A stretch of DNA of 29,261 nucleotides. Source: Nemertoderma westbladi (taxonomy: Eukaryota > Xenacoelomorpha > Nemertodermatida > Nemertodermatidae). This document shows positions 1-9,600 of this stretch, piece after piece. The DNA lies in contig JAUCBJ010000263.1 of the NCBI GenBank assembly GCA_032718475.1, positions 1 through 29,261 of the forward strand, in the 5' to 3' direction. The translations under genes and the position numbers were made by a program. The notes beneath the pieces were generated by a model. The model was not told where the DNA came from. It did not search any database and saw only the letters and a list, made by a program, of their open reading frames with translations. Each line of letters opens with the position of its first letter. Position 1 is the stretch's first letter.

Positions 1-1020
1 AGGTAACAGTTTATACTTTCGATAATTCAAGCAGTTCTGCAGTTCACGGTACAGCAGTATCTATCCAAAAATGCCGGTGTTTCTGGCTTAGACAGCAATA
101 ACAACAAAAGTAACAACTCTCTCTCTCTCTCCAGTCAGAGCGAACACTCTCCATGATTTCCAGGAAAGCTACACGTCGACAGGAAAAATCGCCCTGATTG
201 GCCCAAGCCAAACAAAGAACCACGCTGCCAATGGCTGTTTCCATGTCAGCAACCAGCTGCTAGATGTCGTAATATGAATCATCACGGCTAAGCTGTGAAA
301 GGTGGTTTGTGCATTACAAGTTTTTGTCTTACCATGTCCGCTAAAACACGTATATAGCAGAATGATTTTTATGTCCGTTAAAACACCTGTAAAGGTACCT
401 TGCGGGCGAGGGGAATATATATACAGTTAGAAAACCTTTTTTAGAGTATTCCAGCGCCGGGGGGGGAACTGGCCAACAAAGGCAAACGTATCAGTTATCC
501 CACAAAAGCTTTTACAGGGGGGGGGGGGGGGGGGGGGGGTCCGTGTCATCAGAAAATGACACTATATTACGGGACATGGTGTATATCCGTATCATCATAA
601 ACATCCGAAATTTAGTTGTTTTTCCATGGTATATTTATGCCTCCTTATACTACAGTATGAGAGACACCAAGTATCCACGGTGAAGTGGGGATTTTCAACC
701 AGTACTGTTTGGTTTACAGAAAACAAACTGTGGTGAAAAGGCTATTTCGTAAAATAAAATTGCACATTTTACATGAAAATGAAATAGTTTTTTCCTTTAT
801 AATCTTCTTCCTTTTAATCCATATAATTATCTTCGGATGGACATAATAAGAGTCTATTTGGTTTCAATGCAATGTATCCTGATAATGGTGTAACTATTAA
901 AAAAACATGTACACTTGTAGGCCTAGCTAAACTACCTAACGGCCATTGCTTTATGAATTTTTCAATTATATTCTGTTAAATTATCAAGACTAAACCTTAC
1001 TAATTATTTTCCCCTTTTAG
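1..1020. other. 5' intronic stretch of the TRPN gene; no gene seen
   Basis: I see no supportable coding exon on either strand here. The stretch holds a short CT microsatellite (about 117-131), a pure G run (517-539), and at 558-583 a terminal fragment of the foldback MITE family found at 5937-6852 and 25844-26639 (ending gggacatggtgta). The rest is AT-rich. The last ~30 bases before 1021 make a good 3' splice site: a TACTAAT-like branch point, then a pyrimidine tract ending in ccccttttag. The window opens with ag followed by gtaaca, which could be an exon end and donor, but two bases cannot show that. Confidence 0.6.
517..583. mobile_element. Fragment of a poly-G foldback MITE (terminus only)
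   Basis: A run of 23 G is followed about 18 bases later by gacactatattacgggacat and ggtgta. This matches the right-hand terminus of the elements ending at 26639 and 11906. Only one end is present, so it is a solo or truncated terminus. Confidence 0.55.
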
Positions 1021-1174
1021 ATTCTCCCTATTTTTGCCTCCGTTCTACATATTGTTTTCTCTTCCATTACGATGGAAGGCCAGCCATCTCCCGATCAATA
1101 AGTTCACCCTTCATCTCATCAGCCACATATACTTCACAGCACTTCTCGCTTGGACTATATCTTTAGGAAAAACT
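1021..1174 (+). CDS. TRPN: TRPN/NOMPC-type TRP channel, exon encoding S1 (internal exon, gene partial at 5' end)
   Basis: This is a 154-base exon. Its acceptor is ccccttttag|a, preceded by a TACTAAT branch-like site; its donor is aaaact|gtaagt. The frame starting at 1022 is open for 51 codons: FSLFLPPFYILFSLPLRW, a short basic linker, then the hydrophobic run HLISHIYFTALLAWTISLGK. The layout P-hydrophobic-KF-xxH-xxS-(Y/I)-hydrophobic is the usual pre-S1/S1 pattern of TRPC and TRPN channels. The exon enters in phase 2 and leaves in phase 0, which matches the phase-0 start of the S2-S6 exon at 24203. The joined reading KT|NLDKLDTDMMLVWNEWLLLAW resembles the S1-S2 loop running into the 'W-EWLLL' start of S2 in TRPN proteins. 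The ankyrin repeats expected N-terminal of S1 must lie left of the window. The exon could instead belong to a separate TRP paralogue, but phase and order favour one gene. Confidence 0.8.
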
Positions 1175-1423
1175 GTAAGTCTGCGTTTTTTTAATTTATA
1201 TACTGTATATTGTCTGTTAACTACTATTATAACAATAATTTGAGTTACACATAACGTATTTTGAAATATTTTTTTTTTATTTATAATTTTCACTAACGTG
1301 CATTTAGGATTTTTTTGAGACAACTAATAATTATTCATTAAAATGTTGCAAATAAGGGACAGTATAGTAGAAAACAGCGTGTAGGAAACGGAAAAGTGGA
1401 CGTTAAAAAAGACTACCAATTAA

Positions 1424-2711
1424 AGTTACACCAAAATTGATGAAAATTTCACCAAAAAATTATATAACACCACTTTTTTGTGAACATTTTTTTCAATTTA
1501 TTTCTATAGTTTGTATATTGCGATAGTTTTTATTTTTGCTTTTAATCTCTAGCTAAAATCTTAAAATTAAATTATATACAAAAATACAAATGAAGTAAAA
1601 TATAACGTTAAAATTTTTAAATTTTTAAAAAGCAAACTTTAAAACTGCATCAATCTATGGTACCGGTACCAGTCTATAACCTCAATTTAAATAATATTAC
1701 CACAAAAAATTATTTAACACCAAATATAATAAAGTCACCCCAAATAAAATTATTCAACACCAAAAACAAGTATTCAACAACAAAATAATACCGGTATGTG
1801 CTCCTCAAAACCAATTATTCACACCAAAATAAATGACAAAACCCCCTGAATTAAATACAAATTTTCCCAAAATAAATACATAATCCCCCAAAATAAATAT
1901 ATACATATTCCCTCAAAATAAATACATATTCTCCCAAAATAATCAAATATTGTACCAAAATAAACAGTCAATCATAGTTACCAACTCTCAGTTGTAGATT
2001 ATTTGTACGAGGATCGTCGGTATAATATGATTAAACATTTTGTTTGTTTTATGTAAATGAATGAATTTGTATAGATAAATTTTCTATAAAGTTTTTGGTG
2101 CTGGAAGAATTGTTTTCGGTTGACAAATAATTATTTTAGAGATATTGAATAATTGTTTTTGGGGGATGAATAATTGTTTTTGGGGGATGAATAAATGTTT
2201 TTGGGGGATAAATAATTGTTTTTGGGGTATGAATAATTGTTTTTGGGGGACGAATAAATGTTTTTGGGGGATGAATAATTGTTTTTGGGGTATGAATAAT
2301 TGTTTTTGGGGGATGAATAATTGTTTTTGGGGGATGAATAATTGTTTTTGGGGGATAAATAATTGTTTTTGGGGGATAAATAATTATTTTTGGGGGATGA
2401 ATAATTGTTTTTGGGGTATGAATAATTGTTTTTGGGGTATGAATAATTGTTTTTGGGGTATGAATAATTGTTTTTGGGGGATGAATAATTGTTTTTGGGG
2501 GATGAATAATTGTTTTTGGGGAATGAATAATTGTTTTTGGGGGATGAATAATTGTTTTTGGGGTATGAATAATCGTTTTTGGGGGATGAATAATTGTTTT
2601 TGGGGGATGAATAATTGTTTTTGGCGAGAGAGGTGTAAATTTGGGGATGTAAATTGGTGCTACAAAAATATATTTTGGTGTTAAATCATCTAATTTGGGG
2701 TGGTATTGCAT
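1424..2711. repeat. Palindromic AT-rich satellite region containing a 21-bp minisatellite
   Basis: The left part (about 1424-1960) is rich in degenerate ccaaaataaatacat / caccaaaaaattattt units. The right part (2145-2711) carries the complementary sense, ending in ttggtgttaaatcatctaa and ttggggtggta. The two halves are related as a diverged inverted repeat, with the well-preserved 21-bp array in the right half. This could be a MITE whose interior expanded as tandem repeats. The outer limits are approximate. Confidence 0.5.
2145..2627. repeat. 21-bp minisatellite, 23 copies
   Basis: The unit is close to ATGAATAATTGTTTTTGGGGG, repeated 23 times with a few substitutions (for example ggta for ggga, ataaat for atgaat). 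Because 21 is a multiple of 3 and the unit has no stop in some frames, it produces long artefactual reading frames on both strands: a 7-residue MNNCFWG repeat on plus and a TIIHPPK repeat on minus. It has no exon boundaries or other sign of being translated. Confidence 0.92.
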
Positions 2712-3898
2712 TATATTTGTGGCTGTTAAAAATATTTCAGCAGTTTCTAAATCAACCTAATATAATTTTTAGTGCAGACCAGATTATAGAGTTATGTCAG
2801 ATAATAACAAATAATATTACAGCGTTACCGATATTTTTTTTAATTAAACGATTTACAGTGATGTATTGCTGTTGGGTTAACTTCTGTGGTTTAATATGTC
2901 GCTAATCCAGTTAGATTTACCGAAGCCGGACATGAAATATTACGTATAAACAATTTACATACTTTTGTGCGTAAAGTAGCACTTTACAATGTAATGATCC
3001 GAGTGGCTTTGTTACACGAACGAACGTTAGTGAGTGAGTGAAAATAAAGCCACGAGGATCAAAACACTGTAAAGTACTTTGCAACAAGTATGTATGTAGT
3101 TTTATTCAAAAAATTGTAACATTACGAAATTATTGTATGATATATTATAAGTGGTAGAAACTGCACAACTTATATTAGTTGCTGTATAAATAAATGTAAA
3201 AATGACATAAATTATGTTATAAATAAGTTAGCTTATATTTATGGTGGCGTTTGGAGCCATGTTATACAGTAATAATATAGCTAGGCCCTACTGGTTATTA
3301 ATAGCTACAGTATACCCCGCCTAGCGGTAGGTAATGCAGTAGGCCTATCTGGCTGTCAGGCAAATTTCCACCTATACATGGTAACCAATGACGGCGTTAA
3401 GTATTGTCCACAAAGGGTATATTACTTAACGGATAACACCAATTACAATACTAAATGTACAGGCCAATACAATGCTGGAATGTCCTCAGAGGTTGAAAGT
3501 GCTAAATAACAACCTGCTGTTAATACAAACGGCGTTGAGTAATGTTACAATTTTGGATTAAAATAATTTAATCAACAACCACTTTAGCAGGTAATTAATA
3601 TACTTATACTTATACAAATACAAATACAATTTTTTTGTGCGGTTTTTTAGTTTTTTTTTCATTAAGTTTGTAGGGTAAGACCCCCAAGTTTCGGTTCCTA
3701 AGTATTAGTATGAAATATTACGAGTAGACCAAATAAAGCCTGTAAATATGAAGTTTTTCTCACGAAGTTAAATTCTGTCATATTCGAGTTCCAATTTGCT
3801 GTCAATAAGTTTCTATAGTATTCAGCTGTTCAGCCTGTTTATATAACATATGTTTTAGACATTGAAAAATCCATGACGGTTTATCTCTGAATTCGAAC
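2712..3898. other. Gene-free stretch; contains a hairpin MITE-like repeat
   Basis: No coding exon is supportable. An imperfect palindrome lies at 2960-3095 and is listed separately. Two taggccta-type motifs occur near 3284 and 3340. Weak minus-strand poly(A) candidates for the mGluR-like gene are ATTAAA (read on minus) at 3567-3572 and AATAAA (minus) at 3101-3106. Confidence 0.5.
2960..3095. repeat. Imperfect hairpin element (MITE-like)
   Basis: The left arm, with gtaaagtagcactttacaat and then gatccgagtggcttt, pairs with a right arm, with aaagccacgaggatc and then actgtaaagtactttgc. The spacer is short and contains gaacgaacgttagtgagtga. The size and structure suit a small foldback MITE. No target duplication was identified. 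Confidence 0.55.
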
Positions 3899-3945
3899 TT
3901 ACGGGCTGGAAGACAAGCGCTCAACCATTCGGGCAACATTGTTAG
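3885..3945 (-). repeat. tRNA-like SINE head overlapping the mGluR-like stop codon
   Basis: Read on the minus strand, this contains gaatggttgagcgcttg (A-box/D-arm-like), gtCTTCCAGcccgtaag (an anticodon-arm-like stretch with a TCC anticodon position) and agttcgaattc (B-box/T-arm-like). A similar order and the same TCC position occur in the tRNA-like segment at 19801-19870. The last codons, the stop, and a consensus splice donor (cc|gtaagt) of the mGluR-like gene all fall inside it. It is judged by eye and not folded. Confidence 0.5.
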
Positions 3946-4755
3946 CTGGCCCAGGGTAACTAGAACCCATCCCTGTGGCAGCGTTTCTATTGGCTGTTAG
4001 TTTATTGTCGGATTCCGTGTCATTCAATCTACTTCCCCTTATAACTCTATGCAGGTCGCTGTATTCTTCCTCCCGTTCGCTTATTGTTTTACACTCCTGT
4101 TTATCTCGGTTGCCCGGCAGCGACGCATTGCTTCGCGTGTTCTGTATCTGTCGCGCGGCCGCGAACATGACCTCAATATCTTCGCGCTCGTCTCCAATCT
4201 CCGAACCCGACAGCACGACGATGTCATTGGAATCGGGACTCCGGTTCCGGTAGGAGAACGTTATGATGTCATTATTGTTCCGGTAAGCGGAAGTCATCTC
4301 GTTTACAGCGCCTTCCGAAGCTATACGCCCCCGGTGGACATACTGTAACCTCTCATTCCGACGCCCGCCTCTAAGTGGCGCTTGTTCGATGCTGTCAGCT
4401 TTCTCCTGGTTGTTAGGCAACGCTAGAATCTCACCGGAAGTGAATCTTCTTTTCGTTGGTTTTCGCGGCCCCACCAATTTGGCGGGACCGGAAACCGGAG
4501 ATTTACGGATCTGCACGCTACCGCTAGGCCATGTGCGACGGTAGATGTCGCCGCTGCTGGTTTTGATTAGAACGATGTATATTTTCGGGCCGAATATAGT
4601 AGCGAGTGTGGACGAGGCGTTCACCGTCATGGCCATGCTGAGGGCCGCAGTGCGTAGCGCTATGTCGCTAGTGGATACGTGCACCGGTATGAAGGCTCCC
4701 CACACTACGCAGGTTGTGTACATTGTTAACGATATGTAGCGGGTTTCCCGAAATC
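3899..4755 (-). CDS. GRM: mGluR-like receptor, exon 3: TM6-TM7 and cytoplasmic tail
   Basis: This is the last recognised exon of the antisense class C GPCR. The acceptor on minus is ccctcccaaatttgtag|gat; the exon starts at 4755 in phase 1, completing a Gly codon from exon 2. It encodes FRETRYISLTMYTTCVVW, which matches the conserved 'KYIxFTMYTTCIIW' TM6 signature of metabotropic glutamate receptors. TM7 follows, with the conserved FGPKIYIVL end. A hydrophilic tail of about 220 residues follows, rich in Arg, Ser and Asn. I see no Homer-type PPxxF motif in it. The frame stops at 3899-3901 (TAA), giving 1,049 aa in all. That stop overlaps a perfect donor, cc|gtaagt, so the true transcript might splice onward from 3903 and have a different C-terminus. 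The final ~10 residues come from tRNA-like SINE sequence. Confidence 0.88.
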
Positions 4756-4927
4756 CTACAAATTTGGGAGGGAAATAAATAACAATGAAATAAGGTAGAA
4801 GTAGTGCTATAAATCAAATAAATAAATATATAAATACAAATAAAAAACAAAAAAAGAAATTACGTCACCGTAAAAATTATTAATTTATAGAATATTGAGA
4901 GTTTTGAGTTTCTTAAATTTGCTATAA

Positions 4928-5045
4928 GGGGCCATGCATAAACTACGTCACGCTGTACAGGGGGGAGGGTGTTTGATATTTCGTGACGATTTGTGACGAG
5001 GGGAGGGGGGGGGGGGGGGGGTCGGCAATATCGTGACGTCACATT
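4928..5045. mobile_element. Short poly-G MITE-like repeat, copy 1
   Basis: It begins ggggccatgcataaactacg and continues with atttcgtgacgatttgtgacg, a run of 16-17 G, then atcgtgacgtcac. The ends (ccatgcataaactacgtcac against gtgacgtcatttatggatgg in copy 2) are inverted relatives. The right end is degenerate here. A second copy in the same orientation lies at 5799-5931. Confidence 0.6.
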
Positions 5046-5309
5046 ATAAGTTTCCGATATACAGTACATAACGTGTATGTATACTATTAAACGTGTATAC
5101 TATTAACGTGCTTACTATTAAACTATTACCTCTTCCAATGATATCCATTAAAATCTTACCTGACGACCTCTACTGCCCTTCCATAATTGGTAAAATTAGA
5201 GAGCGTGTTTGTAAAGAATGTCATCTTTTTGCATCGAAATTTTTACTAAAAATCTCACATCCCTTCATGGTAGCGATAGTTCCAAAACCCGTTTTGATTA
5301 TCAATCCCC

Positions 5310-5670
5310 TGCGACTACTACTAGGATCGGCATGCTGCATTGCAGCTGCATTAAGAATGCTGTGCCTGTGCCGCCTTGTCGACAAAATTGCGCCGCCTCA
5401 ACTCCCTATCACCCATGACATTTGCTAGATCATCCCCATCTTCCCAGGTCAGTGACCTTTAAAATGCGTCTCAAGAAAGTCATGGGCTGGCCACCATGCT
5501 TATTCACTCCATGAGACTGCCAAAGCACAAGATTATGCACTGACTGGTCCTCACTGCGAAAGCAATGTCCTGCAAAGCGGGGGCCGATCCCCTGCGAACC
5601 CACACCCAGTAGCTGATGTCTCACCAATGGCCATTATAAGCATAACATCAGACCACCTGTCGTGCCCATG
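5310..5670 (-). pseudogene. Dead non-LTR retrotransposon fragment (3' end of reverse-transcriptase ORF)
   Basis: Minus-strand codons from about 5600 to 5440 read RFAGHCFRSEDQSVHNLVLW and then HGGQPMTFLRRILK. They align with the C-terminal end of the ORF of the larger copy at 7915-9150 (RFAGHCFRREDQPVHNLVLW). The downstream part of the 3' end (5318-5420), including a short tac/act repeat tail, also matches that copy closely. Several differences break the frame, and only the last ~100 codons plus the 3' end are present, as in a typical 5'-truncated LINE copy. The clade may be RTE-like, judged by style only. Confidence 0.75.
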
Positions 5671-5798
5671 GGAGCATGTCTGAAAAACTCATATTACTGT
5701 AATTTGTAATGTTAGTTTATAGCTATAGTTTATAGTTGACAAATTTAATCCAGATTTATTGTTCTAATAATATAAGAGTAATCATTTAATTTTATATA

Positions 5799-5931
5799 GT
5801 GTGACGTGACATTGGGGAGGGGGGGTGGTGGGGTAGCCATTTCGTGACGATTTTGTGACGAATGGGGGGGGGGGGGGGGGGGGGGTCAAAAATGTCTTTA
5901 AAAAACGTGACGTCATTTATGGATGGCACCT
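5799..5931. mobile_element. Short poly-G MITE-like repeat, copy 2
   Basis: This has the same internal order as 4928-5045: atttcgtgacgattttgtga, a 22-base G run (5864-5885), then aacgtgacgtcatttatgga and tggcacc. The left end is shortened. Terminal motifs of the type 'gccatccataaatgacgtca' are, as I recall, common in metazoan MITE families, but I could not check this. Confidence 0.6.
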
Positions 5932-5936
5932 AACAA

Positions 5937-6852
5937 TACACCATGTCCTGGAATATAGTGTCGTTATTCAGGTACCCCCCCCCCCCCCCCCCAAGTTTTT
6001 CCACAAATCTTAATGAGATTGCATGAAATTTTAAATAGAGATAGCTCCACGCTTCCACCACCTTCTTCCTCCTTCCGCCTCCGTGGGTGAGCCAGAATTT
6101 TTATTTTCGCTTTCATTCTTTAGCTACAAGCGTTTAAAAAAGGTGTCTCCGGTGATATTTCACCAGTTACACTCCAGTTATTCTTCAACCTTATAGTGAT
6201 TTGTTGGTACTGATGGAAAGCTGGCCATGCCATGTAAGGATTCCAGATATGTAACATAATCTGAATTTCGTTGAAAAATAGCTGAGATATGAGCGTTCAA
6301 AAGTTGCATGGTTGTACATCTGCATGAGACTATTTTATTATATTAAATACAAATCCCATATTCTAGAACATTTTATTTATTTATGAATAGCTACGTAATA
6401 GTATAATTAAAGAGGTTATTGAACATTGTCGCCCAGCTACGTATGGAATAAACAAAATGTTCTAGAATATGGTACATTAATTAAATAGAATAAATGGCCT
6501 GCAGGGGAAGCAAATACATGCAACATTCGAATGCCCATATCTCAGCTATTTCCCAACCAAATTCAAATGTTTTTACATATTTGGAATCCTTGCATGGTTA
6601 GCTTTCTATTGGTACCTTCAAATCACTACACTATTAGGTTGAAGAATGATTGCACTGTGACCTGTGAAATATCACCGGAGACACTTTTTTCTAACACCTG
6701 TAGCTAAAGATTGAAAGCAAAAATAAAAATTCTGTCTCACCCAGCAAGGAGGAGTGAGGTGAAACTATATCTGTTTTAAATTTCATGCAATCTCATAAAG
6801 ATTTGTAGAAAAATTTGGGGGGGGGGGGGGGAGATACCTGAATAACGACAAT
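5937..6852. mobile_element. Foldback MITE, copy A, with poly-C/poly-G ends
   Basis: The left arm (C run at 5975-5992, then gattgcatgaaattt, tttattttcgctttcattct, aaggtgtctccggtgatatt, and catattctagaacatttt) is repeated in inverse order in the right arm, up to the G run at 6817-6831 and acctgaataacgaca. The arms are ~400 bases with a short central spacer around 6400. The right terminus changes abruptly to ttagtccatgggccag, so its last ~20 bases are replaced by the arm of the larger element. A second copy sits at 25844-26639. Confidence 0.75.
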
Positions 6853-7914
6853 TAGTCCATGGGCCAGCCAGCATAGGAGATACTTTTTGGTAACCATCTG
6901 GAACTTATATTTTTGGGAAGCTGTGTTTTTAGCTATATTTTTGCTGACTTGGTGTTATCACCGGTTGTCATGGAAATGGTAAAACAACAAACATGCTGTA
7001 GTATTCTAATAACTCAATATAAATTTATTGCATCTTTTGAAAAAGATAGCTACTGGTCTAACAATTCTAAATGTGACATAACGTTCCGGAATATAATTAT
7101 TGTTACCATGGGAACGCTGCTAAATGAAAAGTGACAAGTTTTAGAAAAATAGCTACAATTATAGAACAATACCATTATTTTAAAAACAAATTGCCACATT
7201 TTATTGAAAATTAGTTTTGGAAAATTTTGGTATACTGAGAGCTAAACCTGTTTTGTTATAACGGTGATATATGGTTCCAAAGATATACCCATGTTTGAAA
7301 TATTTTTATTTTTCATCAATTTAATCTCATTCCACTCTGTTTCAAAATAATGACTTTAACAAATATTTATGTCAATAAAAAACAATCAAGATGTGACTAC
7401 AAATCACTTTAAAATGACAAGTGACATCTAAATGGCATTTCAGACAACACTCCTTCACAGGTTACCATGACAACCAATACAGATGCAATTGAAGATGACT
7501 CAGATATGACACAAACAAATGACTTGACACCTACCACAAAAGAGAGGTTAGTTCTTTTAGTATATTCACTTCAATTTTTATATATATATCATAATTGTTC
7601 CTAGATGATTTCTGCAAAGATGATTCCTTCGATATGACTTTTTTGAATACTAAATCCTCTTTATTTAATCCTACTTGGGCCGGGGGCATATTCCCAAACC
7701 TTACACTATTAGGAAAAAATCATGTAAGGAACGGAGATAGGGGTCGAACTAGTGTAAGAGTTTTATACTCAGTTTGCAGGTACAGTATAAAGTGTTCCAA
7801 ACGCTGTAAGGGATGGAGAAATTGGGTGAAATCATGTAAGGGTTATTACAGCAACACCAACACTATTAGATGAGTAGACTTAACATTTGATATTATTCTA
7901 GGCAGTAGAACATT

Positions 7915-9150
7915 GTATTATGGTTTATACATACAGGGCTGCATGAGCTGCCCCCACACATAAGAATCACACTGCGCACAATATTGTGCTTTGGCAGCCC
8001 CATACTACTACTACTACTACTACTAGGATCGGCATGCTGCATTGCAGCTGCATTTTTAAGAATGCTGTGCCGGCTTATCGACAAAATTGCACCGCCACAA
8101 CTCCCTATCACCCATGACATTTGCTAGATCATCCGCATCTTCAAGGCCAGTGTCCTTTAAGATGCGTCTCAAGAAAGTCATGGGCTGTCCACCATGCTTA
8201 TTCATTCCATGAGGCTGCCAAAGTACAAGATTATGCACTGGCTGGTCCTCTCGGCGAAAGCAATGTCCTGCAAAGCGGAGGCGATTTTGTTCTAGTGTCA
8301 AGCTTGGGGGAACCAATGAGACACCTCCAATGTTATATAGTGTCTGGTTGGAGATGTGTGCATTGTACTTGACACAATGAACCCGGCGTAGCATTCTTGT
8401 GAATGTGCCATCCAGAGATTTTGTGTCCTCAGCAGTTAGAGCCCAGCATGGACTCCCATAGAGGAGTACTGGAACTACTGCTGCTCTAAATAATCGCACC
8501 TTAAATTTCCGATTAATTCTCGGAGACTTCCAAATCCTGGAAAGCCTATTCAAGGCTGCCCATGCCTTTCCCTTACGTATTCGAAGGTCCTCACCTGACT
8601 TCCGGATCCATGATCCCAGGTAACATAAGTCATCCACATGCTCAAGCATACCATCTTTTGAGCTTATGCTCATCCGATCAGAGACTTGCTGAGGACTTTC
8701 AAAATTAACTGTCAAAATTTTGGTCTTTCTGGAGTTAATAAAAAGACCAACACTAGAAGCAGCCTGTTCTAATGAGCTGAGGAGCCGTTGGGCTCCCTCT
8801 AGTGATTCTGAGAGTACTCTGATGATGATCTAAGGACATGCGTAGAACATAGTCAACAACAATTATGAACAAGAATGGTGCAAGTGTGTCTCCCTGGAGG
8901 ACGCCCCATAACACTTCAAATGGTTCTGTGTCACCGTCAACAGTAGACACAAATGTTGTCGAACCATCGTATACTGATCTGATTGCTGCAATAATTTCAT
9001 CAGGAATCCCATATAATGAAAGTATGCTGAACATATATATACTTATGCCCCCACACATGAGGACCACACTGCGCACAATATTGTGCTGTGCTCCCTTTCT
9101 GGCACCCATCTCCAGTACTTTCGTACTAAGATTTTCAATAGTTTTCATAA
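7915..9150 (-). pseudogene. Broken non-LTR retrotransposon (reverse transcriptase ORF, catalytic box missing)
   Basis: Minus-strand reading from 9120 gives SLYGIPDEIIAAIRSVYDGS, then a DGDTEPF motif, then GVLQGDTLAPFLFIIVVDYV, which is the RT domain upstream of the active site. After about 8830 the frame is lost. The expected 'FADD' catalytic box is absent, and the sequence resumes as SSVGLFINSRKTKILTVNFE (about 8765-8705), then YLGSWIRKSGEDLRIRKGKA, VPVLLYGSPCWALT, LRRVHC and RFAGHCFRREDQP down to 8056. This order is standard for LINE ORF2 of RTE-like or related clades. The 5' part (including the endonuclease) and the catalytic box are missing, so the copy is dead. A tact/act repeat at 8003-8025 marks the 3' end. 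A ~45-base stretch (cacacat...cgcacaatattgtgct) occurs at both 7958-7991 and 9052-9085. Confidence 0.82.
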
Positions 9151-9257
9151 TTCACTAAAATTAATTTATTTGCGATATATAGCAGTTTTTTTGGATGCTG
9201 AAAGCGATTATAGAACTGCAATATTACATTCGTGAATTTTTTTGGTAATTTTTAAAG

Positions 9258-9297
9258 TGTCACCTGGGGTAAGAATTTATTCTTACCCCAGGTGACA
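9258..9297. repeat. Perfect 19-bp inverted repeat with 2-base loop
   Basis: TGTCACCTGGGGTAAGAAT at 9258-9276 is exactly complementary to 9279-9297, with tt between. It would form a very stable hairpin. It lies just beyond the 5' boundary of the retrotransposon fragment, inside the foldback element. It is followed by a short gtgcaaagta duplication (9300-9320). Confidence 0.9.
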
Positions 9298-9540
9298 GTA
9301 GTGCAAAGTAGTGCAAAGTAGACAAGTAGTGCAAATATGTTAGTCCAAAATCACGTCAACAGCTTCAGTGTATTGAAATTCCGCCTCCTTCCTGTTGGTA
9401 CATGACTTGAATTTGCACAACTCAATGCAATGATGCTGATGTTTGTTTTGTCGGCAGATACAGAGTGAGTACAAAACAAAGACTCAACACCCAATTATAA
9501 AGACCTGCATAATCATCTAACATGTGTTAACTTTTGTTTA

Positions 9541-9600
9541 TTGTTTTGGTTCCCCCAACACGCCTCAGTAAGTGCTCCTTTACAAACCTGCTCCTTTAAA
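9541..9600. repeat. Dispersed 'aaaggagcaggtt...ccaaaacaa' repeat, copy 1
   Basis: Read on minus this is taaaggagcaggtttg, ~30 bases, then ggaaccaaaacaa. The same paired motifs recur at 15611-15655, 17678-17723, 18754-18800 and 21973-22045. Confidence 0.5.

Noticed and set aside
1-2. Exon end ag|gtaaca at the window start
   Set aside because: Two bases cannot be tested. It is plausible as the upstream TRPN donor but unsupported.
44-244. 66-codon minus-strand frame
   Set aside because: No family resemblance or splice signals, and it overlaps a CT microsatellite; consistent with chance.
2145-2627. CRISPR-like array
   Set aside because: The units are contiguous with no unique spacers, and this is animal DNA with introns.
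2145-2711. Long open frames on both strands (about 180-190 codons)
   Set aside because: They are produced by the 21-bp tandem array (a multiple of three without stops). There are no splice sites, signal or homology.
8121-8372. Plus-strand open frame over the retrotransposon
   Set aside because: It is a shadow of the minus-strand reverse-transcriptase reading.
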